Assembly: GCA_016715895.1 (NCBI GenBank)
Contig: JADJXH010000003.1
Coordinates: 496,001-560,000, forward strand
Length of the DNA stretch: 64,000 nucleotides
Reading direction: 5' to 3'
Source of the DNA: Flavobacteriales bacterium
GTDB taxonomy: Bacteria > Bacteroidota > Bacteroidia > Flavobacteriales_F > PHOS-HE28
Part shown: in pieces, positions 51,231 to 59,114 of the stretch
How the letters are laid out: every line of letters begins with the position of its first letter
Position numbering within the stretch: the first letter of the stretch is position 1
The notes under the pieces: model-generated
Database searches by the model: none
What the model was told of the DNA's origin: nothing
Seen by the model: the letters and a program-made list of their open reading frames with translations, nothing else
Translations under genes and position numbers: made by a program

Positions 51231-51929
51231 CTACAGCGCGGGTTCCGCCTCGCTCGGGTCGGCCACGAAATCCATGGCGATCACCAACCACTGGTACGGC
51301 AGCTTTTTTCCATAGGCGCCGATATCCGTACAGCCCACCAGTTCCATTTCGTCCATGACGGCCTGGTCCGAGATGCGGTCCTGCATCGGCGGTCCGACAG
51401 GGGTCTCCGCCGGCATGAAATCCACAAGGATCAACGGGGCCGGGGTCTTCAAGGCCGACCGCACCTGCTTGAAGTACTCGATGCGATCGGGGATCGTCAC
51501 ATAGGACCGTGCGCAGAACGCCATGTCCGCTTCGCCAGGCTTCAACCCTGTCCCTTGCTCGACCAGGCGCACTTCCAGCACTTCCGGACCGATGCCCTGG
51601 GCCTTGGCGCGTTGCTTGATGCGCTCCGCCAGGTCGGGGTCCCGTTCGATGGCGATCACCCGGGCTCCGGCCTTCACCAGTTCGAACGCGTAGTACCCAT
51701 CACCCGCGAACAGGTCGGCCACCGTGGTGCCCGCCACGTTCGGAATGAGGGTCCACAGGACCTCGGGTTGCCGCCAGGCCGCCTCTTGGGCCCATTGCGC
51801 AGGGTCGACGGTCGATGTGGACGGCGTGGTGCTCCCGGTCGTGTTCGCGGCGGGAGGCGCGGCCGCCGGGTCGCAGGCGGCCAGGAGGAGCAGGAGGACG
51901 GTCGTTGAGGCGGTTTGACGGAGGCTCAT
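51231..51929 (-). CDS. Class I SAM-dependent methyltransferase with lipoprotein signal
   Basis: A 232-residue protein. The N-terminus (TTVLLLLLAAC) is a lipoprotein signal peptide, followed by a Thr/Ser/Pro linker and a Rossmann methyltransferase core: VADLFAGDGYYAFELVKAG (motif I), VIAIERDPD (motif II), and LILVDFMPAETP. A SAM-dependent enzyme outside the cytoplasm is unusual because SAM is cytosolic; either the domain has lost catalysis or the signal is not used. Homologues with the same architecture exist widely but have no known substrate. The -7 box TACTTTTG lies at 51948-51955. Confidence 0.8.
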   Translation of the reverse strand: MSLRQTASTTVLLLLLAACDPAAAPPAANTTGSTTPSTSTVDPAQWAQEAAWRQPEVLWTLIPNVAGTTVADLFAGDGYYAFELVKAGARVIAIERDPDLAERIKQRAKAQGIGPEVLEVRLVEQGTGLKPGEADMAFCARSYVTIPDRIEYFKQVRSALKTPAPLILVDFMPAETPVGPPMQDRISDQAVMDEMELVGCTDIGAYGKKLPYQWLVIAMDFVADPSEAEPAL

Positions 51930-51947
51930 GGGCGTGGCAAAGAGGCA

Positions 51948-51955
51948 CAAAAGTA
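51948..51955 (-). promoter_or_regulatory. -7 promoter box TACTTTTG for the methyltransferase lipoprotein
   Basis: A perfect consensus box, 18 nt before the ATG at 51929. It is divergent from the MarR gene, whose TAATTTTA box is at 52006-52013. Confidence 0.6.
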
Positions 51956-52017
51956 GGGGCAGGCGTCACGCTCGGATCGGTCACCATGGAACAGGGCCCC
52001 TGGGTTAATTTTACCCC

Positions 52018-52467
52018 ATGCCCGCATTGGAGGATGAACTGAAGAGCCGGTTCGAGAGCGATCAGCACAAGGCCCTGCTCAACGTCCTGTTCACCGCGAA
52101 CTGGTTCAAGGGGGGCCATGCCCCGCTCCTGGCGGCGCATGACCTGAGCCTGCAGCAGTACAACATCCTGCGGATCCTGCGCGGAGCGAAGGGCCGGATG
52201 AACATGCACCAGGTGAAGTGCAGGATGTTGGATCGTTCCCCGAACGCCACACGCCTCACGGACAAGCTCATCCACAAGGGCCTCGTGGAGCGGGTGCGCT
52301 GCGAGGAGGACCGCCGGGTGGTGTATGTGAGCATCACCGCCAAGGGCCTCGAGCTGCTCCAAGAGGTGGACCAGGCCCTGCGACCGGTGCTGGCCGAGAA
52401 ACATGCCCGGCTGACCAAGGAGGACGCGCGTACGCTGAACCGGATCCTCGATCACCTGCGCGGATGA
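52018..52467 (+). CDS. MarR-family transcriptional regulator
   Basis: A 149-residue dimeric winged-helix regulator: N-terminal helix (DELKSRFESDQHKALLNVLF), wHTH with recognition region MLDRSPNATRLTDKLIHKGL, the wing VRCEEDRRVVYVSITAKG, and a C-terminal dimerisation helix. MarR proteins usually bind a small ligand and regulate a neighbouring gene. The nitroreductase 46 bp downstream is the natural candidate, along with the divergent methyltransferase. TAATTTTA sits 4 nt before the ATG. Confidence 0.92.
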   Translation: MPALEDELKSRFESDQHKALLNVLFTANWFKGGHAPLLAAHDLSLQQYNILRILRGAKGRMNMHQVKCRMLDRSPNATRLTDKLIHKGLVERVRCEEDRRVVYVSITAKGLELLQEVDQALRPVLAEKHARLTKEDARTLNRILDHLRG

Positions 52468-52513
52468 ACCCTTTGCCGAGCGGAACGTTCATTCGGTCCT
52501 GAGCTTCGTTCGC

Positions 52514-53092
52514 ATGGACCGATCCCGATCCAGCCTCGCTCTACTGCCCGCCATAAGCGGGCGATACAGCCCACGGGCGTTCATCGACCGCGCGGTGACC
52601 GATGACGAATTGACCCTGGTGCTGGAAGCGGCCCGGTGGGCGCCCAGCAGCATGAACGAGCAGCCCTGGCGGTTCCTGGTGACCCGCCGGGGCGGAGAGG
52701 GCCACGAGCTGTTGTTGGACTGCCTGAACCCGAGCAATCGGATCTGGGCGGACAAGGCGCCCGTACTGATGCTGGCCATGGCACATCGCATCCTTCATCG
52801 CATCAATGCGGAGAACCATCACGCGCGGCACGACCTGGGTGTGGCCGTGGGACAGTTGGGCGTGCAGGCGACCTCCATGGGTCTGGGCCTGCACCAGCTG
52901 GGCGGGTTCGATCCGGGCAAGACCCGTCAGGCCTTCGGCATCCCCGAGGAACTGGACGTGGTGACAGTGATCGTGCTGGGCTGGCCCGGCAAGGCCGAGG
53001 ACCTGCCGGAGCACCTGCAACAGCGCGAGCGCACCCGGAGCCCAAGGCGCGCATTGAGCGAACTGGTGCACTACGGGCGGTTCGCCGGCTAG
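52514..53092 (+). CDS. Nitroreductase family protein
   Basis: A 192-residue FMN-dependent oxidoreductase (NfsB-like). The FMN-binding N-terminus RYSPRAFIDRAV, the segment ARWAPSSMNEQPWRFLV and the C-terminal VTVIVLGWPGKAEDLPEHL are characteristic. It reduces nitro-compounds, quinones or related substrates with NAD(P)H. It follows a MarR gene (46 bp) that may control it. Its stop is one base from the stop of the convergent PhoD-like gene. Confidence 0.9.
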   Translation: MDRSRSSLALLPAISGRYSPRAFIDRAVTDDELTLVLEAARWAPSSMNEQPWRFLVTRRGGEGHELLLDCLNPSNRIWADKAPVLMLAMAHRILHRINAENHHARHDLGVAVGQLGVQATSMGLGLHQLGGFDPGKTRQAFGIPEELDVVTVIVLGWPGKAEDLPEHLQQRERTRSPRRALSELVHYGRFAG

Positions 53093-53093
53093 G

Positions 53094-54410
53094 CTATCTG
53101 CGCGTTGGCGGTTGCGGGAACGCTCGGGTCCACTTTTCGCCCCCCTGGGCGTCGAAGGCCCGGATGGTGAGCACACGCTGTCCCTTGGGCCCCTCCACGG
53201 TGAGCGTGCAGAACCCCCGCTCCTGCAACAAGGTGCCTTCCACCTGCAGCGTGTTGGGCGACTTGGGGCCGTAGGTGCCCGAGGTGAGGGGAGAAGCGGT
53301 CAGGTCGAGGATCCACCGCCCATCCGCAAGGTCCAGGCGGCTCAGCTCCGTGAAATGCCGGTCGCCCGTGAGGAAGACCACACCGCTGATGCCCTCACGG
53401 TCGATGCGGTCCAACAACTGCCTGCGCTCGGCCTCGAAGGTGGCGTAGTTCTCGAAGTCGGCGGCCGTGCTCAGCACCTGTCCACCCACGGCCACGAACC
53501 TGAAGGTGGCATCGCTGTACTTCAAGGCCCGGATCAGCCAGTCGACCTGCCCTTTCCCCAGCATCGTGGGCTGGTCCGTGAGCACATCGGGCGGCACCCG
53601 ATAGGTGCGGTCATCCAGCAGGAAGAGGTCGGCGTCGGCGTGGCTGAAGGCGGTGGTGATGCCTTCGGGCGCGCCGGGCACGCCGCTGCCCGGGTTGGGC
53701 CAGAACAGATCGAACGCCTCGCGGGCCATCCCGGCGTTCACGAAGCTGCCATCGGCATCGTTCGGGCCGAAGTCATGGTCGTCCCATGTGGCATAGTGAT
53801 GCGTGGCGCGCAACAGCCGCTGCAGGGCAGGCTCGCTCCGTGTGTGTGTGTAGCGATGAAGGAAGCCGGTCCACGAACCCCAGTCAGGCTCGCGCAGGTA
53901 CACGTTGTCGCCCAGCCAGAGCATGAGGTCGGGATGCTTCGCGGCGATGGCATCGAACACGGGATAGGCATCACCGTACGGCTTCCCTGGCCTGTCGTAC
54001 GCCGGTTCATTGATGTAGGCACAGCTGCCCACGGCCATGGTGAAGGGGGGCGGATCGGTTCGCCACTTCCACAGCGGTTGCGTGCGGAACCGGAGATCGG
54101 CGCCATCATCCACCACACGCCCGTCCAACAGCACGTTGTACCCGTAGGTGATGCCCGGTCTTACCTGGTCCATGCGGAACTCCAGGGCATGGGCCCGATC
54201 GGGGTCGCTCACCAGCTCACGGGTGAAGAGCACGCTGTCCGGCCGGTCGATGGGCCAGTAGGCCAGTTGGGCGCGACAGGCCTGCCGGCATTGCAGCCAG
54301 ATGGTGGCCTCCAGGTGGTCGCTGTGTCCGGGCATGGGCCCGTTGATCATGGGCTGGGATACCGCAGAGGTGGCCAGCACCATGATGGCGCCGGGGAGAA
54401 CGATGCGCAT
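53094..54410 (-). CDS. PhoD-like metallophosphatase, exported
   Basis: A 438-residue protein with a signal peptide (MRIVLPGAIMVLATSAVSQ) and an Ig-like N-domain (about 20-120). The phosphatase domain carries VGSCAY, WLGDNVYLRE, ATWDDHDFGPND and FLTGDRHF, which give the conserved Asp/Asn/His metal ligands of PhoD alkaline phosphatases. It probably removes phosphate from periplasmic phosphodiesters. The ATG at 54410 follows CATCTTTG by 4 nt; the frame continues antisense through the next gene and is not coding there. Confidence 0.88.
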   Translation of the reverse strand: MRIVLPGAIMVLATSAVSQPMINGPMPGHSDHLEATIWLQCRQACRAQLAYWPIDRPDSVLFTRELVSDPDRAHALEFRMDQVRPGITYGYNVLLDGRVVDDGADLRFRTQPLWKWRTDPPPFTMAVGSCAYINEPAYDRPGKPYGDAYPVFDAIAAKHPDLMLWLGDNVYLREPDWGSWTGFLHRYTHTRSEPALQRLLRATHHYATWDDHDFGPNDADGSFVNAGMAREAFDLFWPNPGSGVPGAPEGITTAFSHADADLFLLDDRTYRVPPDVLTDQPTMLGKGQVDWLIRALKYSDATFRFVAVGGQVLSTAADFENYATFEAERRQLLDRIDREGISGVVFLTGDRHFTELSRLDLADGRWILDLTASPLTSGTYGPKSPNTLQVEGTLLQERGFCTLTVEGPKGQRVLTIRAFDAQGGEKWTRAFPQPPTRR

Positions 54411-54479
54411 GAGGCAAAGATGGGGACGGACCTTGCGCAAGCCTGACCCGGGTGCGTCCCGATGGAGGGGCTCAGCGGT

Positions 54480-54487
54480 TAGCTTTG
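54480..54487 (+). promoter_or_regulatory. -7 promoter box TAGCTTTG for the sterol desaturase gene
   Basis: A perfect consensus box 22 nt before the ATG at 54510. Confidence 0.55.
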
Positions 54488-54509
54488 GCCGGAACCTGAA
54501 CCGCAACGG

Positions 54510-55478
54510 ATGGAATTCAACCTGATCGAGGCGTGGCTTGACCTGAAGCGCCAGCTCCCCGAACTGCCCATCGAGGGCGTGGGGGCGAAGTACATCTACC
54601 CCCTGTTCATTCTGCTGATGATCGGCGAGTACGTGCAGGCCCGCCATCTCTTCGACCTCAAGGAAAGCTGGGCCGGAGTGGTGATGGGCCTGGTGGCGAC
54701 GCTGATCAAGGTGATCGCCAACGTGTTCGAGATCAGCATCATGCTGTTCCTGTTCCACTGGGCCGAGCCCTTCCGCGAGCAGTACCTCGGGTACAGTACG
54801 CTGGGCACCGCCTGGTACGTCTGGATCATCTGCCTGCTCTTCGATGACCACAACTTCTACTGGCACCACCGCATCGCGCACAACGTGCGGTTCCTCTGGG
54901 CGGCCCACCTGCCGCACCACTCGGGCAGGATGTTCAACCTGACGGTGAGCATCCGCAACGGCTGGTTCATCGAGTTCTTCAAGCCGATCTACTGGATGTG
55001 GATGCCGCTGGTGGGCTTCGAGCCGATCATGATCGCCACGTGCCTGATCATCAACTCCTTCTACCAATTCTTCCTGCACACGCAGCTGGTGCCCTCCCTC
55101 GGCTGGTACGAGAAGATCTTCAACACCCCCTGGGTGCACGTGGTGCACCACAGCAGCAACACCGAGTACCTGGACCGCAACCATGGGGGCATCCTCGTGA
55201 TCTGGGACAAACTGTACGGCACCTGGCAGGAACCCATCAAAGGCGTGGTGCCCAAGTACGGCATCAGCCACAACCCGGACTCCTACAGCCCGATCACCCA
55301 CAACCTGTTCGAGTTCCAGGAGATCTGGAAGGATGTGAAGCGGGCGCCCACGCTGAAGGCGAAGCTCATGTACATCTTCGGGCCTCCGGGTTGGAGCCAC
55401 GATGGCAGCAGCAAGACCAGTCGCCAGCTGCAAGCCGAGCTGAAAGCTCAACAGGCCGCCGGACAGGCCGCGGCGTGA
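54510..55478 (+). CDS. Sterol desaturase / fatty acid hydroxylase family protein
   Basis: A 322-residue membrane di-iron enzyme with four to five helices. The histidine clusters FYWHHRIAHNV, HLPHHSGRMF and WVHVVHHSSNTEYLDRNHGG match the fatty acid hydroxylase superfamily. It hydroxylates or desaturates a lipid at the cytoplasmic membrane; the substrate (sterol, hopanoid, carotenoid or fatty acid) cannot be read. It stands alone with its own promoter box and a perfect terminator. Confidence 0.9.
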   Translation: MEFNLIEAWLDLKRQLPELPIEGVGAKYIYPLFILLMIGEYVQARHLFDLKESWAGVVMGLVATLIKVIANVFEISIMLFLFHWAEPFREQYLGYSTLGTAWYVWIICLLFDDHNFYWHHRIAHNVRFLWAAHLPHHSGRMFNLTVSIRNGWFIEFFKPIYWMWMPLVGFEPIMIATCLIINSFYQFFLHTQLVPSLGWYEKIFNTPWVHVVHHSSNTEYLDRNHGGILVIWDKLYGTWQEPIKGVVPKYGISHNPDSYSPITHNLFEFQEIWKDVKRAPTLKAKLMYIFGPPGWSHDGSSKTSRQLQAELKAQQAAGQAAA

Positions 55479-55492
55479 CCTCGACATGTCGA

Positions 55493-55526
55493 ACGGAAAA
55501 GCCGGGCCTGGGCCCGGCTTTTCCGT
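55493..55526. terminator. Bidirectional terminator between sterol desaturase and DEAD-box genes
   Basis: A perfect 16-bp palindromic stem ACGGAAAAGCCGGGCC / GGCCCGGCTTTTCCGT with a TG loop; both strands end the stem in TTTT. Confidence 0.88.
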
Positions 55527-55541
55527 GTGCATGCGGTCCGT

Positions 55542-57167
55542 TCAGCGCTTGAACCAGCGCAGGATGCCGCCGCCTTCCTTTTTCTCCTCCTGTTTCGGCC
55601 GGTCGACCTTCCCGCGGCGCTCCTCCTCGGCGAACAGCTCACGGGTGAGCTTGTCGTAGTCGGGCCTGGCGGTCTGCTCGCGGCGCTCGCCGGGACGCTG
55701 CTCGCGTTGCCGCTGCTGCTGCGGGCGGTCGCTGCGCTGCCCCTGCTGCACCGACCTGGGACCACGCTGGCCATGCTGCTGCGGGCGGCCCTCGCTGCGG
55801 CGCTGGCCCTCCTGGCGCGGGCGGCCTTCACCACGCGGGTGACGCTCACTGCGCACCTGCTGGGGCTTCCGGTCGCCCTGCTGCGGACGGCCTTCCCGGC
55901 GCTGCTGGCCCTGCGGGCGGTCGCTGCGCTGCCCCTCGCGCGGGGCCCGCTGACCGCGGCCCGGACCACGCGGCTGGCGGGGTTCGCGCACCTCGGGCTC
56001 GGCCTTTTTCGGACCGCCCACCATCACGTACGGGTGTTCGGCGACGACAGGGATGTCGCGCCTGATGAGCCGGGTGATGTCGCGCAGGAAGGCCTTCTCC
56101 TCGTGATCGCAGAAGCTCAGGGCCTTGCCCGATGCGCCGGCACGGCCCGTTCGACCGATGCGGTGCACGTAGGTCTCGGGGATGTTCGGGATGTCGAAGT
56201 TGATCACGTGCGTGAGCCCGTCGATGTCGATGCCGCGTGCGGCGATATCGGTGGCCACCAGGGCGCGGAGCTTGCCCTCCTTGAAGTTCTTCAAGGCGTT
56301 CTGGCGGGCCGTCTGGCTCTTGTTGCCATGGATGGCCTCCGCGGCGAACCCGGCCTGTGTGAGCACCTTGGCCACCTTGTTGGCGCCGTGCTTGGTGCGG
56401 GTGAAGATGAGGGCCTCCCGGATGGCATCGCCCTGCAGCAGGTGCAGCAGCAGCTTGTTCTTGTCCGTGCGGTCCACGAAGAACATGTGCTGGTCGATGG
56501 TCTCGGCCGTGCTGCTCACAGGCGCCACCTCCACCTTGATGGGCTCGGTGAGGATGCTGTTGGCGAGCTTGGCGATCTCGGGAGGCATGGTGGCGCTGAA
56601 GAAGAGCGTCTGGCGCTTCTGCGGCAGCTTGGCGATCACCTTCTTCACGTCGTGGATGAAGCCCATGTCGAGCATGCGGTCGGCCTCGTCCAGCACGAAG
56701 ATGTCGAGGTCGTTCAGGTGCACGTAGCCCTGGCCCATGAGGTCGAGCAGGCGGCCCGGGGTGGCGATCACGGTGTCAACGCCGCGTTGCAGCGCATCGG
56801 TCTGGGGCTTCTGGCCCACGCCGCCGAAGATCACGGTGTGCCGCTGCTTCAGGTGGCGGCCGTAGGCGGCGAAGCTCTCGCCGATCTGGATGGCGAGCTC
56901 GCGGGTGGGGGTGAGGATGAGCACCTTGATGGGGCGCTTGCCACCCTGCGCGCCGATGCCCCGCTCATGCAACTCCTGCAGGATGGGGATGGCGAAGGCG
57001 GCGGTCTTACCGGTGCCGGTCTGCGCGCAGCCCAGCAGGTCCCGTCCTTTCACCAGGTGCGGGATGGCCTGCGCCTGGATGGGGGTGGGGTGGGTGTAGC
57101 CTTCTTCCTGAAGGGCTTTGAGGATGGGCTCGATGAGCCCGAGGTCGTTGAACGTGGTCCGTTCCAT
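55542..57167 (-). CDS. DEAD-box RNA helicase, RhlE-like, with Arg/Gln/Gly-rich tail
   Basis: A 541-residue helicase. Q motif and Walker A (AQTGTGKTAAF), DEAD box VLDEADRMLDMGF, SAT motif FFSATMPPEI, motif VI HRIGRTGRAG. Residues ~390-541 are a low-complexity tail of R, Q, G, P and E, ending GGGILRWFKR; such tails bind RNA and promote condensates. It remodels structured RNA, for example in ribosome assembly or at low temperature. The ATG at 57167 gives MERTTFNDLGL, the usual N-terminus. The promoter is 220 nt upstream, so the mRNA has a long leader. Confidence 0.95.
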   Translation of the reverse strand: MERTTFNDLGLIEPILKALQEEGYTHPTPIQAQAIPHLVKGRDLLGCAQTGTGKTAAFAIPILQELHERGIGAQGGKRPIKVLILTPTRELAIQIGESFAAYGRHLKQRHTVIFGGVGQKPQTDALQRGVDTVIATPGRLLDLMGQGYVHLNDLDIFVLDEADRMLDMGFIHDVKKVIAKLPQKRQTLFFSATMPPEIAKLANSILTEPIKVEVAPVSSTAETIDQHMFFVDRTDKNKLLLHLLQGDAIREALIFTRTKHGANKVAKVLTQAGFAAEAIHGNKSQTARQNALKNFKEGKLRALVATDIAARGIDIDGLTHVINFDIPNIPETYVHRIGRTGRAGASGKALSFCDHEEKAFLRDITRLIRRDIPVVAEHPYVMVGGPKKAEPEVREPRQPRGPGRGQRAPREGQRSDRPQGQQRREGRPQQGDRKPQQVRSERHPRGEGRPRQEGQRRSEGRPQQHGQRGPRSVQQGQRSDRPQQQRQREQRPGERREQTARPDYDKLTRELFAEEERRGKVDRPKQEEKKEGGGILRWFKR

Positions 57168-57489
57168 GATGTGATCCGCCTGTTCCCGGGCGAAGCGGGT
57201 GTAATGGTCGGCATGCACAGGCCATTGTCCCTGGGCACACCCTGTTGAGGTGTTGTGATCGCCCCTTCGATCCGGTCCGGCGTGCAATGATCCGCTGGGA
57301 GATGGCGCCTGGACAATTCGGACGTCGACCTGGGCCGACACGGAGAGCTGGGCGCTCGGGGCATGTCCACCTTGCGGTGAACGCGGCCAAAGATACGCGA
57401 AATGGCCGTGAATGGTTCTGCACGGCCTTCGATGAACGCGAACGCCCGACCATCCCATGGACGATCGGGCGCACACGAATGCAAGGGGA
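57168..57489 (-). promoter_or_regulatory. Long leader and promoter of the DEAD-box gene
   Basis: No gene lies in these 322 bp. A perfect -7 box TATCTTTG (57388-57395) implies a 5' leader of about 215 nt. Long leaders control cold-inducible helicase genes in other bacteria. No known riboswitch was recognised. Confidence 0.5.
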
Positions 57490-58488
57490 TCAGCCCTTCA
57501 GCGCCTTGTTGGCATCGAGCATGTCCTTGATGCCGCCCACGCTGCTGAGCACACCGGTGGCCTCGTAGGGCATGTAGATCACCTTGTTGTTCTGGCCGCT
57601 GGTCATCTCCTTGAGCGTCTCCAGGTACTTCATGGCGATGAGGTAGTTGGTGGGGTCGCCCTTGCCGCCGGCCACGGCCTCGCTCACCAAGCGGATGGCC
57701 TCGGCCTCGCCCTGCGCGCGGCGGATGCGGGCCTGGGCATCGCCCTCGGCCTCCAGGATCTGGCTCTGCTTCTGGCCCTCGGCCTGGGTGATCTGGGCCT
57801 GCTGGACACCCTCGGCCTGCAGCACGGCGGCGCGCTTGCTGCCCTCGGCGTCGATGATCTGGGCGCGGCGGTCGCGCTCGGCGCGCATCTGCTTCTCCAT
57901 GGCCTCGCGGATGTCGCGCGGCGGATTGATGTCCTGCAGTTCCACCCGGTTCACCTTCACGCCCCACTTGTTGCTTGCCTCATCGAGGATGGTGCGCAGC
58001 TTCATGTTGATGGTGTCGCGGCTGGTGAGGGTCTCGTCCAGGTCCAGCTCGCCGATCACGTTCCGGAGGGTGGTCTGCGTGAGCTTCTCGATGGCCAGGG
58101 GAAGGTTCTCGATCTCGTACATCGCCTTCACCGGGTCCATGATCTGGAAGTAGAGCAGCGCGTTGATCTCGGTCATCACGTTGTCCTTCGTGATCACGTT
58201 CTGCCGCGGGAAGTCGTACACGGTCTCCCGGAGGTCGATGCGTTCCTTCTTGACGAACTGGACGAACTTGTTGCCATCGGGCAGGTCGCGCGTGAAGCGG
58301 AAGACGATCTCGCGCGGCTTGTCCACGATGGGGATGATGACGTTGATGCCGGCGGTCAGGGTCTTGTGGTACTTGCCCAGGCGTTCCACGACCATGGCTT
58401 CGCTCTGTTGCACGATGCGCAGGCCCTTGGCCACGATGAACACCACGAATAGGGCGAGCAGGATGAGGATGATGGTTCCGGCTGACAT
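57490..58488 (-). CDS. SPFH/Band 7 (stomatin-like) membrane protein
   Basis: A 332-residue protein: an N-terminal membrane anchor (IILILLALFVVFIVAKGL), the SPFH domain (about 25-200, SEAMVVERLGKYHKTLTAGIN), and a long Ala/Glu/Gln-rich coiled coil (QRAERDRRAQIIDAEGSKRA onward). It belongs with QmcA/stomatin-type proteins that form membrane microdomains. It directly follows an NfeD gene on the same strand (51 bp), the classic NfeD-stomatin pair. Confidence 0.95.
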   Translation of the reverse strand: MSAGTIILILLALFVVFIVAKGLRIVQQSEAMVVERLGKYHKTLTAGINVIIPIVDKPREIVFRFTRDLPDGNKFVQFVKKERIDLRETVYDFPRQNVITKDNVMTEINALLYFQIMDPVKAMYEIENLPLAIEKLTQTTLRNVIGELDLDETLTSRDTINMKLRTILDEASNKWGVKVNRVELQDINPPRDIREAMEKQMRAERDRRAQIIDAEGSKRAAVLQAEGVQQAQITQAEGQKQSQILEAEGDAQARIRRAQGEAEAIRLVSEAVAGGKGDPTNYLIAMKYLETLKEMTSGQNNKVIYMPYEATGVLSSVGGIKDMLDANKALKG

Positions 58489-58539
58489 GTTGGGGAGGTT
58501 GGGGGGTTGGGGATCGGGGACGCGGTGTTCGGAGGCCGC

Positions 58540-58986
58540 TCAGGGTTCGACGGGTCTCACCACGAGCGTGTTGCTTTCCACACGGACGATATCGACCAGG
58601 TCGCCGACATGCAGCGCGCGTTCCGTGGTGCACTCCGCCCGCCAGTCGTCGCCATCGATGGCCACGCGGCCGAGCCGGAGCGCCGGTTCGAAGTCCTGGG
58701 TGACACGCGCGCGCCGGCCGATCAACGCATCCACGTTGGTGCGCACCGTTTCCCCCGACCAGAGCTTCTTCATCAGCACGGGGCGGATGGTGAAGAAGGC
58801 GATGAGGGCCACCGCGGAGAAGGCGATCAACTGGACGGGTGGACCGGCACCGAGGGCGGCGGCGATGCTGCCACCGGCGCAGCCGATGCCCAGGCAGAGC
58901 AGAAAGAACCCAGGCACGAAGATCTCCGCGATCAACAGGACGAGCCCGAGGCCCGCCCACCAGTGCCATTGAAAGAGGATGTCCAT
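58540..58986 (-). CDS. NfeD family membrane protein
   Basis: A 148-residue protein with three to four N-terminal membrane helices (WAGLGLVLLIAEIFVPGFF, GCAGGSIAAALGAG) and a C-terminal OB-fold (VNALIGR-type DALIGRRARVTQDF, GDLVDIVRVESNTLVV). It lacks the protease domain, so it is the short NfeD1b type that works with its stomatin partner downstream. The ATG at 58986 is chosen; the longer frame to 59148 includes the promoter region, where TATCTTCG occurs. Confidence 0.92.
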   Translation of the reverse strand: MDILFQWHWWAGLGLVLLIAEIFVPGFFLLCLGIGCAGGSIAAALGAGPPVQLIAFSAVALIAFFTIRPVLMKKLWSGETVRTNVDALIGRRARVTQDFEPALRLGRVAIDGDDWRAECTTERALHVGDLVDIVRVESNTLVVRPVEP

Positions 58987-59114
58987 GGTCGTCGCGGTGT
59001 TGCGGCCCGAAGATAGACGGGGGCGAAATCCACGGACGGCCCGTGTCGGATGAGCGGGGGGAGGGAGGGAGGAGCGGCCGGACCGCCGGTCGGTGGCGCC
59101 TATCTTGGCCGGCC

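Noticed and set aside
53094..55532. 812-codon extension of the PhoD-like gene
   Set aside because: The extension runs antisense through the sterol desaturase gene; the true N-terminus is the signal peptide at 54410 with a promoter box 4 nt upstream.
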